Source: DASYLJ01 sp036009625 (GTDB taxonomy: Bacteria; Desulfobacterota; Binatia; DP-6). From it: a DNA stretch of 64,000 bases. Under the pieces are notes generated by a model, which worked only from the letters and a program-made list of their open reading frames with translations, was not told where the DNA came from and ran no database searches. Below, in pieces: positions 17,787 to 25,293 of this stretch. Position 1 is the stretch's first letter. The number at the start of each line of letters is the position of its first letter. The stretch lies in contig DASYLJ010000092.1 in NCBI GenBank assembly GCA_036009625.1, positions 1-64,000 of the forward strand. The letters run 5' to 3'. The position numbers and the translations under genes are program-made.

Positions 17787-18698
17787 ATGACCGTATCGCT
17801 GAAGGGCAGGGTCGCACTCGTCGCCGGCGCGACCCGCGGCGCGGGTCGCGGCATCGCCGTGCAGCTGGGCGCGGCCGGCGCCACCGTCTACGTCACCGGG
17901 CGATCGACGCGATCCGCGCGCTCCGAGATGAACCGGCCGGAGACGATCGAGGACACCGCAGCCCTGGTGGACGAGGCCGGAGGCCATGGCATCGCCGTGC
18001 AGGTGGACCATCTCGTGCCCGACGAGGTGCGCGCGCTGGTGGCGCGTGTCGAGCGCGAGCAGGGCTGCCTCCACGTGCTGGTGAACGACATCTGGGGCGC
18101 CACCACCATGGAGTGGAACAAGACGGTCTGGGAATCCGACCTCGACGTCGGGCTGCGCACGCTGCGTCTGGCCGTCGATACGCACGCCATCACCAGCCAC
18201 TTCGCGATCCCGCTCCTGCTCGCGACGCCGGGCGGCCTGGTCGTCGAGGTGACGGACGGCACCGAGGAGTACAACGCGACGAGCTACCGCGTCTCGTTCT
18301 TCTACGACCTCGCCAAGGCGGCCGTGGGTCGGATGGCCTTCGCGCTCGCGCACGAGCTCGGACCGCGCGGTGCCACGGCGGTGTTGCTGACGCCGGGGTG
18401 GCTGCGATCGGAGGCCATGCTCGAGGCCTACCGTGTCACCGAGGCGAACTGGCACGAGGCGACGGCGTGGTCGCCGCACTTCGCCATCTCCGAGACGCCG
18501 GCGTTCGTCGGCCGGGCCGTCGCGGCGCTCGCGGCCGATCCGGACGTCGCGCGCTGGAACGGACACTCGCTCTCGAGCGGGCAGCTGGCGAAGGTGTACG
18601 GCTTCACCGATCTCGACGGCAGCCAGCCCGATGCCTGGCGCTACGTTCCCGAAGTGCAGGACGCCGGCAAGCCCGCCGACGTGACGGGCTACCGCTGA
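17787..18698 (+). CDS. SDR-family oxidoreductase (DHRS1-like)
   Basis: 303 aa. The cofactor motif is ALVAGATRGAGRGIAVQL (TGxxxGxG class, with Ala for Thr), the NAG-equivalent is LVNDIWG, and the active-site YxxxK is FFYDLAKAAVG. It is longer than usual SDRs, with a C-terminal extension (HSLSSGQLAKVYGFTDLDGSQPDAWRYVPE) typical of the DHRS1-like group. The substrate is unknown. The next gene (purN) starts 20 bases after the stop. Confidence 0.88.
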   Translation: MTVSLKGRVALVAGATRGAGRGIAVQLGAAGATVYVTGRSTRSARSEMNRPETIEDTAALVDEAGGHGIAVQVDHLVPDEVRALVARVEREQGCLHVLVNDIWGATTMEWNKTVWESDLDVGLRTLRLAVDTHAITSHFAIPLLLATPGGLVVEVTDGTEEYNATSYRVSFFYDLAKAAVGRMAFALAHELGPRGATAVLLTPGWLRSEAMLEAYRVTEANWHEATAWSPHFAISETPAFVGRAVAALAADPDVARWNGHSLSSGQLAKVYGFTDLDGSQPDAWRYVPEVQDAGKPADVTGYR

Positions 18699-18718
18699 TC
18701 GAGTAGTGGAGCACGATC

Positions 18719-19306
18719 ATGAGACTCGGCGTGCTGGCATCCCACGAGGGCACGACGCTCCAGGCCGTGCTGGACGCGGTCGCCGACGGCAGGCTGCCGG
18801 CGACGGTCGGCCTCGTGATCAGCAACAATCGCGAGTCGGGTGCGCTGCGGAGAGCGCGCGCGGCCGGCGTCGCGACGGCGCACCTGTCGTCGGCGACGCA
18901 CCCCGATCCGGATCGCCTCGACGAGGCGATCCTCGATGCGTTGACGACGGCGCAGGTCGATCTGGTGCTGCTCGCCGGCTTCATGAAGAAGCTGGGCCCT
19001 CGGATGCTGGCGGCCTACGCGGGCCGCGTCCTCAACACCCACCCGGCGCTGCTGCCGAAGTTCGGGGGGCGGGGGATGTACGGCAATCGTGTGCACGAGG
19101 CCGTCCTCGCCGCGGGCGAAACCGAGACCGGGATATCGATCCACCTCGTCGACGCCGAGTACGACACCGGGCGGGTTCTCGCCCAGTGCCGAGTGCCGGT
19201 CATGCGCGGCGATTCCGTCGACGACCTGTCGGCACGGGTGCAGGCACGCGAGAAGGAGTTCCTGGTCGAGACGCTGGCCAGGATCGCAATCGAGGGGAGA
19301 CCATGA
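18719..19306 (+). CDS. purN: Phosphoribosylglycinamide formyltransferase
   Basis: 195 aa. The enzyme transfers a formyl group from 10-formyl-THF to GAR in purine synthesis. The catalytic residues are readable: Asn106 and His108 in LNTHPALLPKF, and Asp149 in VDAEYDTG. The GMYG.RVHEAV variant after the His is common in one branch of the family. Slightly shorter than E. coli PurN. No other purine gene is nearby; its TGA overlaps the ATG of a GST gene, which is an unusual partner. Confidence 0.93.
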   Translation: MRLGVLASHEGTTLQAVLDAVADGRLPATVGLVISNNRESGALRRARAAGVATAHLSSATHPDPDRLDEAILDALTTAQVDLVLLAGFMKKLGPRMLAAYAGRVLNTHPALLPKFGGRGMYGNRVHEAVLAAGETETGISIHLVDAEYDTGRVLAQCRVPVMRGDSVDDLSARVQAREKEFLVETLARIAIEGRP

Positions 19307-19953
19307 GGCTCTACGCGCATCCGTTTTCGTCTTACTGCCAGAAGGTGTTGATCGCGCTCTACGAGAACGACATCCCGTTCGAGCTCCGCCTGCTCGGGGG
19401 TGACGCCGCGGTGCACGCCGAGCATGAGGCCGCGTGGCCGCTCAAGAAGATGCCGACCCTCGTGGACGCGGGCCGCACGGTGTTCGAGGCGAGCATCATC
19501 GTCGAGTACCTCGCGCTCGCGCATCCCGGGCCCGTCTCGCTGATCCCCGACGATCCGCGTGCGGCGCTCGACGTCCGGATGATGGACCGCGTCTTCGACA
19601 ACTACGTCATGACGCCGATGCAGAAGATCGTCGGCGACAGCCTCCGTCCCGCAGATGCTGGCGATGCGCACGGAGTGGCCGATGCGCGGCGGGCACTCGA
19701 GGCGGTCTACCGTTGGCTCGACGGGACGATGGCGGGGCGCGACTGGGCCGCGGCCGGCGTCTTCAGCCTGGCCGACTGCGCCGCAGCACCGTCGTTGTTC
19801 TACGCCGACTGGGTGCACCCGATCGACGCGTCGTTCACCAATCTCCATGCCTATCGACGGCGGTTGCTCGCGCGGCCGTCCTTCGCACGGGCGGTCGACG
19901 AGGCACGGCCCTATCGTCCGCTCTTCCCGCTCGGGGCGCCCGACCGCGACTGA
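19303..19953 (+). CDS. Glutathione S-transferase
   Basis: 216 aa; ATG 19303 overlaps the purN stop (ATGA). The N-terminal thioredoxin-like domain starts MRLYAHPFSSYCQKVLIALYEN, with a Ser/Cys in the active-site loop. The cis-Pro and glutathione-binding parts are MPTLVDAG and FEASIIVEYL. The helical C-terminal domain includes FSLADCAAAPSLFYADW. Probably a detoxifying transferase; the electrophile is unknown. It is one of two GST genes within 2 kb and shows only family-level similarity to the other. Confidence 0.92.
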   Translation: MRLYAHPFSSYCQKVLIALYENDIPFELRLLGGDAAVHAEHEAAWPLKKMPTLVDAGRTVFEASIIVEYLALAHPGPVSLIPDDPRAALDVRMMDRVFDNYVMTPMQKIVGDSLRPADAGDAHGVADARRALEAVYRWLDGTMAGRDWAAAGVFSLADCAAAPSLFYADWVHPIDASFTNLHAYRRRLLARPSFARAVDEARPYRPLFPLGAPDRD

Positions 19954-19970
19954 GCGGCGGCGATGACGAC

Positions 19971-20495
19971 GTGCTCCTCGAGACGCGACGCCTGAGGCTG
20001 CGAGCTCCACGACCGTCGGATGCGGACGCCGTGTTCGCGTATGCCAGCGACCCCGAGGTCACGCGCTACATGGACTGGGTGACGCACGCGAGTCGCGACG
20101 ACGCCGTCGCGTTCCTGGACGGCGCCCTCGAACGCCGCGCCGCGGGCACTGAGACCACGTGGATGATGACGGTCCCGCCGGACGACGGCGCGATCGGCGT
20201 GATCTCGTGTCGCATGCGTGGGCACGCCGCCGACTTCGGCTATGCGCTCGACCGGCGGTACTGGGGCCGCGGCTACACGACGGAGGCGGCGCGGGCCGTC
20301 GTCGGCTGGGCATCGGGGCTCGAGCACGTGCATCGGGTGTGGGCCACGTGCGACGTCGAGAACGTCGCCTCCGCGCGCGTGCTCGAGAAAGCCGGGCTGC
20401 AACGCGAGGGGGTCCTCCGATGCTGGTCGATCAAGCCGAACATCGGGCCGGTGCCGCGCCACTCGTACATGTACGCCCGCATCCGTGGGCGCTGA
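19971..20495 (+). CDS. GNAT-family acetyltransferase, RimJ/RimL type
   Basis: 174 aa from a GTG at 19971; the nearby ATG at 19963 is in another frame. 'LLETRRLRLRAPRPSDADAVFAYASDPEVTRYMDW' is the standard opening of RimJ/RimL-like transferases. FGYALDRRYWGRGYTTEAARAVV carries the acetyl-CoA loop, and NVASARVLEKAGLQREG is the conserved late helix. It could acetylate protein N-termini or a small molecule. It lies between the two GST genes. Confidence 0.9.
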   Translation: MLLETRRLRLRAPRPSDADAVFAYASDPEVTRYMDWVTHASRDDAVAFLDGALERRAAGTETTWMMTVPPDDGAIGVISCRMRGHAADFGYALDRRYWGRGYTTEAARAVVGWASGLEHVHRVWATCDVENVASARVLEKAGLQREGVLRCWSIKPNIGPVPRHSYMYARIRGR

Positions 20496-20586
20496 GGATG
20501 AGCGTCCCCATCCGTTCGACGACGGGCCGTCGTGTCGTTTGTCGATTCCCCCCTTCGCCAGACGTCCACATGATGAGGAGGACGCG

Positions 20587-21225
20587 ATGAGCACGATCAA
20601 AGTGAGTGCATTCCGCTGGGTCCCGCCCTTTGCGCAGGGCGTGGTGCGTGACGTTCGGGTGCGTTGGGCACTCGAAGAGGCCGGTCTCCCGTACGAGCAG
20701 CGCCTGCTCGACCAGGGAGAGCAGAAGTCGGCAGGCTACCGGAGCCTGCAGCCGTTCGGGCAGGTCCCGACCTACGAGGAGGGCAACCTCGTGCTGTTCG
20801 AGTCGGGGGCGATCGTCATGCACATCGCCGCGCGCTCCGAGGCGCTGCTGCCCGCCGATCCCGCTGCCGCCGCCCGCGCGCGCACGTGGATGTTCGCGGC
20901 GCTGAACACCGTCGAGCCGTACATCCAGCATCTCGCCGAGCTCGACCTGTTCTACGCCAACGAGGAGTGGGCGAAGCTGCGCCGGCCGACGGCGGTCGAG
21001 GCGGTGCAGATGCGGCTGAACGAGCTCTCCACCCGGCTCGACGGACGGGACTATCTCGAGGATCGCTTCACGGCGGGCGACCTGCTCATGACGACGGTGC
21101 TGCGCATCCTGCGGCACACCGACCTGGTAGCGGAGATGCCGGCGCTCGAGGCGTATCGCCTGCGGTGCGAGGCGCGACCGGCGTTCCAGAAGGCGCTGGC
21201 CGACCACATGGAGGCCTTCGGGTAG
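20587..21225 (+). CDS. Glutathione S-transferase (second)
   Basis: 212 aa from ATG 20587, with AGGAGGA directly upstream. The N-terminal domain is VSAFRWVPPFAQGVVRDVRVRWALEEAGLPYEQ, then GQVPTYEEGNLVLFESGAIVMHI (cis-Pro and the ES glutathione contact). The C-terminal helices include LEDRFTAGDLLMTTVLR. The WVPPFAQGVVRD segment in place of a classical catalytic Tyr/Ser/Cys resembles the GstA-like subgroup of proteobacteria. The acceptor is unknown. Confidence 0.92.
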   Translation: MSTIKVSAFRWVPPFAQGVVRDVRVRWALEEAGLPYEQRLLDQGEQKSAGYRSLQPFGQVPTYEEGNLVLFESGAIVMHIAARSEALLPADPAAAARARTWMFAALNTVEPYIQHLAELDLFYANEEWAKLRRPTAVEAVQMRLNELSTRLDGRDYLEDRFTAGDLLMTTVLRILRHTDLVAEMPALEAYRLRCEARPAFQKALADHMEAFG

Positions 21226-21231
21226 AAGGTC

Positions 21232-21264
21232 GACGTCGCACGATTCTCGCCTGCCGGCGACGTC
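21232..21264. terminator. Possible shared terminator hairpin
   Basis: GACGTCGC and its complement GCGACGTC are separated by 17 bases in the 37-base gap between the GST stop and the convergent M23 gene, the right arm overlapping the latter's stop codon. It is a plausible bidirectional terminator, but the loop is long. Confidence 0.35.
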
Positions 21265-22414
21265 AGTGGACGTCGATCACCGTGTACGCGAGCGGTAGGG
21301 TGCCGGCCTGCGGTTTCGGCGGGCCGGTCACCACGAGCACGGGCGCGAGTGGATCGCCGGACGCGTCGTCGAGCTGCGCCGGGTCCACCGTGCCCGCCCG
21401 CGTGTAGCTCGTGAGGACGAAGGGCAGGCTGTTCGAGGTGACGACGTCCGGCCCGTCGCTGAGCTGGAAGTGCAGATGCGGCGCGCTCGAGTTGCCGGTG
21501 TTGCCGAGGCGTCCGAGGCGCTGGCCGCGGGTGATGCGATCGCCCTCCCTGACGTCGACGCTGCCCGGCCGGAGATGCGCGTACGTCGCCCACACCTGCG
21601 GTGCGAGCTGCAGGACGACGTGGTTGCCGGTGAAGTCGGTGGGCGCGTGCATGCCGGCGACGGCCTGGTTCGGTGTCTGATCGGGCATGTCGTTGCGCAC
21701 CGACACGACGGTGCCGTCGGCGACGGCCAGCACCTCGGCGTCGTAGCCGAACCACTGCGTCGGGCTCGCGCCGTCGCCCGTGAAGAGGCGGCCGTCGCGG
21801 AGCCGCACCCAGTCGATGGCGAACGTCTCCATCTTCGTCCAGCGCGTGCCGTCGACGACGAGGCGCATGAGGCGGTGCGGAGCGGCGGGGTCGCAGCAGC
21901 CGTTCGCGTTCATCCACCCGTCACCTCGGATCGGCGACGCGATCGCGATCGGGGCTCGCGGGTCGACGGTCAGCTCGGGGCCGAGGATCTCGCGGCTGCC
22001 GATGATCGCGGCGAGGAGCGTGTCGGGCAGCGTGTAGGTGATCCGATGACCGACACGCGGCGGCGCGCTGCCGGGCGGTATGGCGAGGTCGATCGTCGTC
22101 GCCAGGACGCCGGACGCCGCCACCTCCCGCGTCGGCGTGCCGCCGAGCAGCGGACCGGTGCGCACCGTCAGGTCCTCCTCGTCGAGGCGCAGGAGGGTAT
22201 GGCCGTCCGGCGCCAGGACCTCGATGGCGGTCAGCGTCACCGGTGTGCTGAACGCGTTCGTCAACACGAGATCGTACTCGAGGTGCTCGCGACCGTCGCT
22301 GCCGAGGACGCGCAGCGGCGCGTTCGTCGCCGTCACCAGCAACGCCGTCGACGCGCCGCGGGCGGCGACCGGGACGAGGACGAGCAGCGCGAGAGCGACT
22401 GCGGTGGCTCGCAT
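21263..22414 (-). CDS. Exported M23 (LytM-like) peptidase
   Basis: 383 aa from ATG 22412-22414. A signal peptide (residues about 1-20, ARGAS) is followed by a beta-rich region with VLTNAFSTPVTL. The M23 core lies at about residues 200-330: FAIDWVRLRDGR, ADGTVVSVRND, TGNHVVLQLAPQVWATYAHLRPGSV, TRGQRLGRLGNTGNSSAPHLHFQL. The two late zinc/catalytic residues (YAHL and HLHF) are present. The usual early H-x-G-x-D is replaced by a PHRL...FAIDW arrangement. It is probably a periplasmic peptidoglycan endopeptidase. The upstream GlxA-like gene ends 26 bases before its start, so the two may be cotranscribed. Confidence 0.85.
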   Translation of the reverse strand: MRATAVALALLVLVPVAARGASTALLVTATNAPLRVLGSDGREHLEYDLVLTNAFSTPVTLTAIEVLAPDGHTLLRLDEEDLTVRTGPLLGGTPTREVAASGVLATTIDLAIPPGSAPPRVGHRITYTLPDTLLAAIIGSREILGPELTVDPRAPIAIASPIRGDGWMNANGCCDPAAPHRLMRLVVDGTRWTKMETFAIDWVRLRDGRLFTGDGASPTQWFGYDAEVLAVADGTVVSVRNDMPDQTPNQAVAGMHAPTDFTGNHVVLQLAPQVWATYAHLRPGSVDVREGDRITRGQRLGRLGNTGNSSAPHLHFQLSDGPDVVTSNSLPFVLTSYTRAGTVDPAQLDDASGDPLAPVLVVTGPPKPQAGTLPLAYTVIDVH

Positions 22415-22440
22415 GCCTGCCCGGTAGCAAACACCGGAAG

Positions 22441-23394
22441 TTAGGGCGATGCCCCACCGGTAGAAAATCCGCGCCGATACGCCTGCGGGCTCGTCCCGAC
22501 GACGCGACGAAAGCGATCGCGGAACGTCGCCGACGATCCGAAGCCGACGCTGGCGGCGACGCGCTCCATCGACAGCGCGCTCGTCTCGAGCAGCTGCTGG
22601 GCGCGTCGGACCCGCAGCTGCAGGATCCACTGCGCCGGCGTCGTGCCGACCTGCTCGCGAAACCGACGGCTCAGCGTGCGCGGGCTCATCGCGGCCCAGC
22701 GGGCCATCCGCGCCAGCGACAGCTGCTCGTGCGGATGCGCGTCGAGCCAGTGGAGCAGGGGCGCGAGCGACGGGCCGTCCGGCGCTGGTGCGGCGTGGAC
22801 GATGCGCTGCGCCTGACGTCCGTCGCGCTCGAGCGGCATGACGGCGAGACGCGCGGCCTCGGCGGCGACCGCGGCGCCGTGATCGCGGCGCACCATGTGG
22901 ACGCACAGGTCGAGGCCGGCGGCGGCGCCGGCCGAGGTCAGGATGCGGCCGTTGTCGACGAAGAGCACGTCGGGGTCGACGTCGATCGACGGGTACGCGC
23001 GTGCCAGCTCCGTCGTCGCGAGCCAGTGCGTCGTCGCACGCAGGCCGTCGAGCAGGCCGGCGGCGGCGAGGACGAACGCGCCGCTGCAGATCGACGCGAT
23101 CCGCGCACCGCGTGCGGCCGCGGGACGCAGCGCCGTCACGAGCGCCGGAGGCACTGGATGCCCGGGTTCGGTGACGCCGGGCACGACGATGGTGTGCGCG
23201 TCCGCCAGCGCGCGCAGCCGCGACGTCGTCCGGACGGCGAAGGCACCGGCGCGCACCGTCGAGGCCACGCCGCAGACGCGTACGTCGTACGGAGCGCTGC
23301 CGTCGCGCAATCGCACGCGGCCGAAGACCTCGCACGGGATCGACAGGTCGAAGGGATTCACGTCATCGAGCGCGACGACGGCGACGACATGCAT
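22441..23394 (-). CDS. GlxA-like transcriptional regulator (DJ-1/PfpI domain plus AraC HTH)
   Basis: 317 aa from ATG 23392-23394. The N-terminal DJ-1/PfpI domain (residues about 1-165) opens MHVVAVVALDDVNPFDLSIPCEVF and has the elbow ASICSGAFVLAAAGLLDG. The C-terminal AraC domain (about 205-305) has the two HTHs LARMARWAAMSPRTLSRRF and MERVAASVGFGSSATFRDRFRRVVGTSPQAYRR. It is an amidase-1-like-domain AraC regulator as in GlxA/FtrA/CdhR. The effector is unknown. It is divergent from the DUF6010-like gene and lies just upstream of the M23 gene. Confidence 0.95.
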   Translation of the reverse strand: MHVVAVVALDDVNPFDLSIPCEVFGRVRLRDGSAPYDVRVCGVASTVRAGAFAVRTTSRLRALADAHTIVVPGVTEPGHPVPPALVTALRPAAARGARIASICSGAFVLAAAGLLDGLRATTHWLATTELARAYPSIDVDPDVLFVDNGRILTSAGAAAGLDLCVHMVRRDHGAAVAAEAARLAVMPLERDGRQAQRIVHAAPAPDGPSLAPLLHWLDAHPHEQLSLARMARWAAMSPRTLSRRFREQVGTTPAQWILQLRVRRAQQLLETSALSMERVAASVGFGSSATFRDRFRRVVGTSPQAYRRGFSTGGASP

Positions 23395-23508
23395 GGCGCC
23401 GACCACTAGCAGGTCGGCGCCCGCGGCCACAGCGTTGGCGCGAACCCGGCGATGTTTGTCGTGTTCGCCGGCAGCCTGGTGCGGGGGGCCGGGACTACGC
23501 TACCGACC

Positions 23509-23943
23509 ATGGAGTCACACGTGGTCCCGATCATGACGACGGCCGACGTCGTCGTCGCGTTGGCGGTCCCGATCGTCGTCGTCTGTCTCGTCTCGCTGAT
23601 CCCGGAGCCCGCACGTCGTCGGTTCATGGCGATCGGGGTGGCCGGGGCGGGCGCCACCTACCTGAACGGCGGCTTCGGCCCGTGGGAGCTCGTCTTCTGC
23701 GGCGTTGCCACGTGGGTGGCGTACCGTGGACTGGAATCGTACACCTGGATCGGCGTCGCGTGGCTCATGCACACGGCCTGGGACCTGGCCCACCATCTGT
23801 GGGGCAACCCGATCCTGGCGTTCATGCCGTCGTCGTCGGCGGGCTGCGCCATCACCGATGCGCTGATCGCGGTCTGGTTCCTGCGCGGCGCGCCGAGCGT
23901 CTACGGCGTATTCCGCCACGAGGGCGTCGTACCCGCGAAGTAG
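23509..23943 (+). CDS. DUF6010-like integral membrane protein
   Basis: 144 aa from ATG 23509; ATGs at 23452 and 23533 are alternatives. It is predicted to cross the membrane four times. The blocks 'RRRFMAIGVAGAGATYLNGGFGPWE', 'WVAYRGL.SY..IGVAWLMHTAWD..HH..GNPI' and 'SSAGCAITDALIAVWFLRGAPSVY' are the family signature. Conserved His/Asp residues (MHTAWDLAHH) could bind metal. No function is established. The start lies 115 bases from the divergent GlxA-like start. Confidence 0.85.
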   Translation: MESHVVPIMTTADVVVALAVPIVVVCLVSLIPEPARRRFMAIGVAGAGATYLNGGFGPWELVFCGVATWVAYRGLESYTWIGVAWLMHTAWDLAHHLWGNPILAFMPSSSAGCAITDALIAVWFLRGAPSVYGVFRHEGVVPAK

Positions 23944-23978
23944 CGCGGCGGTGGTTGGCGGCGAGCGCGAAGGATGTG

Positions 23979-24809
23979 ATGTTCCCGCGCATGGCGAACT
24001 CACCGCTGCCCCCCGCATCGCTCGGCTCGTCGCCGGGCCTCGGCCGTCTCCAGGGCCGCCGCATCCTCGTCGTCGGTGCCGGTCGCGAGACCTACTCCAT
24101 GCCCGACCCGCCGGTCGGCAACGGTCAGGCGATCAGCCGGCTCGTGGCTCGGGAGGGCGCGGCCGTGGCCTGCGCCGATCTGCAGCTCGCCCGCGCCGAG
24201 GAGACGGTCGCCGAGGTGATGCGCGAGGAGCACGGTCGCGCCGTCGCCATCGCCGCCGACGCCGCCGACGAGGCCGACGTCGCGCGGATGTTCGACGAGG
24301 CGGTGGCGGGTCTCGGCGGCCTCGACGGCGTCGTGTGCAACGTCGGCGTCGGGCGCGGCGGCAACATCGTGAAGACCGCGGTCGACGACTGGGACTTCGT
24401 GCTCGCCACCAACCTGCGCTCGCACTTCCTCTGCCTGCGACAGGCGCTGCAGCGGCTCGGCGCCGGTGGCTCGGTGGTGCTGGTGTCGTCGGTGGCGGGG
24501 CATCGTGCCGGCAGCGGCGTCGTCGCCTACGACGCGTCGAAGGCTGCCCTCTCGGGCGTGCTGCGCCAGGCCGTACGGGAAGGCTTCAAGCGCGAGCTGC
24601 GCGTCAACGCCGTCGTTCCGGGCCTCATCGACACCAGCCTCGGTCGCATCGCGACGATGATGCGTCCGAACCGCACCATGGCGCTGCCGTTCGGTCGCCA
24701 GGGCACGTCGTGGGAGGTGGCGTCGGCGGCGCTGTTCCTGCTCTCCGACGAGGCCGCGTACGTCTCGGGCCTCGAGCTCTTCGTCGACGGCGGATTGCGC
24801 GTCATGTAA
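23979..24809 (+). CDS. SDR-family oxidoreductase
   Basis: 276 aa from ATG 23979 (GAAGGA upstream); ATG 23991 is an alternative. The cofactor region is ILVVGAGRETYSMPDPPVGNGQAIS, a longer than usual loop before the GxG. NVGVG replaces NAG, and YDASK is the active-site Tyr/Lys. The C-terminal SGLELFVDGG is classical SDR. The split cofactor loop resembles a group of SDRs annotated as 2-(S)-hydroxypropyl-CoM-like or 3-oxoacyl reductases. It precedes an SRPBCC gene by 12 bases. Confidence 0.87.
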   Translation: MFPRMANSPLPPASLGSSPGLGRLQGRRILVVGAGRETYSMPDPPVGNGQAISRLVAREGAAVACADLQLARAEETVAEVMREEHGRAVAIAADAADEADVARMFDEAVAGLGGLDGVVCNVGVGRGGNIVKTAVDDWDFVLATNLRSHFLCLRQALQRLGAGGSVVLVSSVAGHRAGSGVVAYDASKAALSGVLRQAVREGFKRELRVNAVVPGLIDTSLGRIATMMRPNRTMALPFGRQGTSWEVASAALFLLSDEAAYVSGLELFVDGGLRVM

Positions 24810-24821
24810 GGACGCTGAGCC

Positions 24822-25250
24822 ATGCCGGAAATCCTGATGCAGCAGCGCTTCGCGGCGCCCCCCGATCGGGTGTTCGATCTCGTCACCGATCACGTCGGCT
24901 TCGGCCGCTTCGTCGGTGCCGACATCCAGATCGAGCGGCAGGGGACACCGCCGCCGAACGGGCTCGGTGCGGTACGCGTCGTGCGGTCGCGCGGCACCTC
25001 CGTCAAGGAGGAGGTCGTGCGCTGGGAGCCGCCGCACGCGATGGACTATCGCGTCATCGGCGGCGCACCGCTGCAGAATCATCTCGGCGAGATCCGTCTG
25101 ACGCCAGACGGTACGGGCACGCAGATGCGCTATCGCATCCGCTTCGATTGGCCGTGGTGGGCGGGTGGCTCGGTGGCCGGCGGTCTCCTTGCCCGTCTGC
25201 TCGAACGCGAGATCACCGCGGCCCTGTCGCGCATGGCTGCGACGCCCTGA
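24822..25250 (+). CDS. SRPBCC (polyketide cyclase/dehydrase-like) protein
   Basis: 142 aa. 'PEILMQQRFAAPPDRVFDLVTDHVGFGRFVG' is the usual start of a START-like/SRPBCC fold, with alternating strands through GTGTQMRYRIRFDWP and a long C-terminal helix (GGLLARLLEREITAALSRM). It binds a hydrophobic ligand or acts as a cyclase; the ligand is unknown. It follows the SDR gene by 12 bases and is likely its partner. Confidence 0.87.
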   Translation: MPEILMQQRFAAPPDRVFDLVTDHVGFGRFVGADIQIERQGTPPPNGLGAVRVVRSRGTSVKEEVVRWEPPHAMDYRVIGGAPLQNHLGEIRLTPDGTGTQMRYRIRFDWPWWAGGSVAGGLLARLLEREITAALSRMAATP

Positions 25251-25293
25251 ACCTCCGTTCAAGGCCTGGAGCGGTGGCGCCGATACACCGTTC

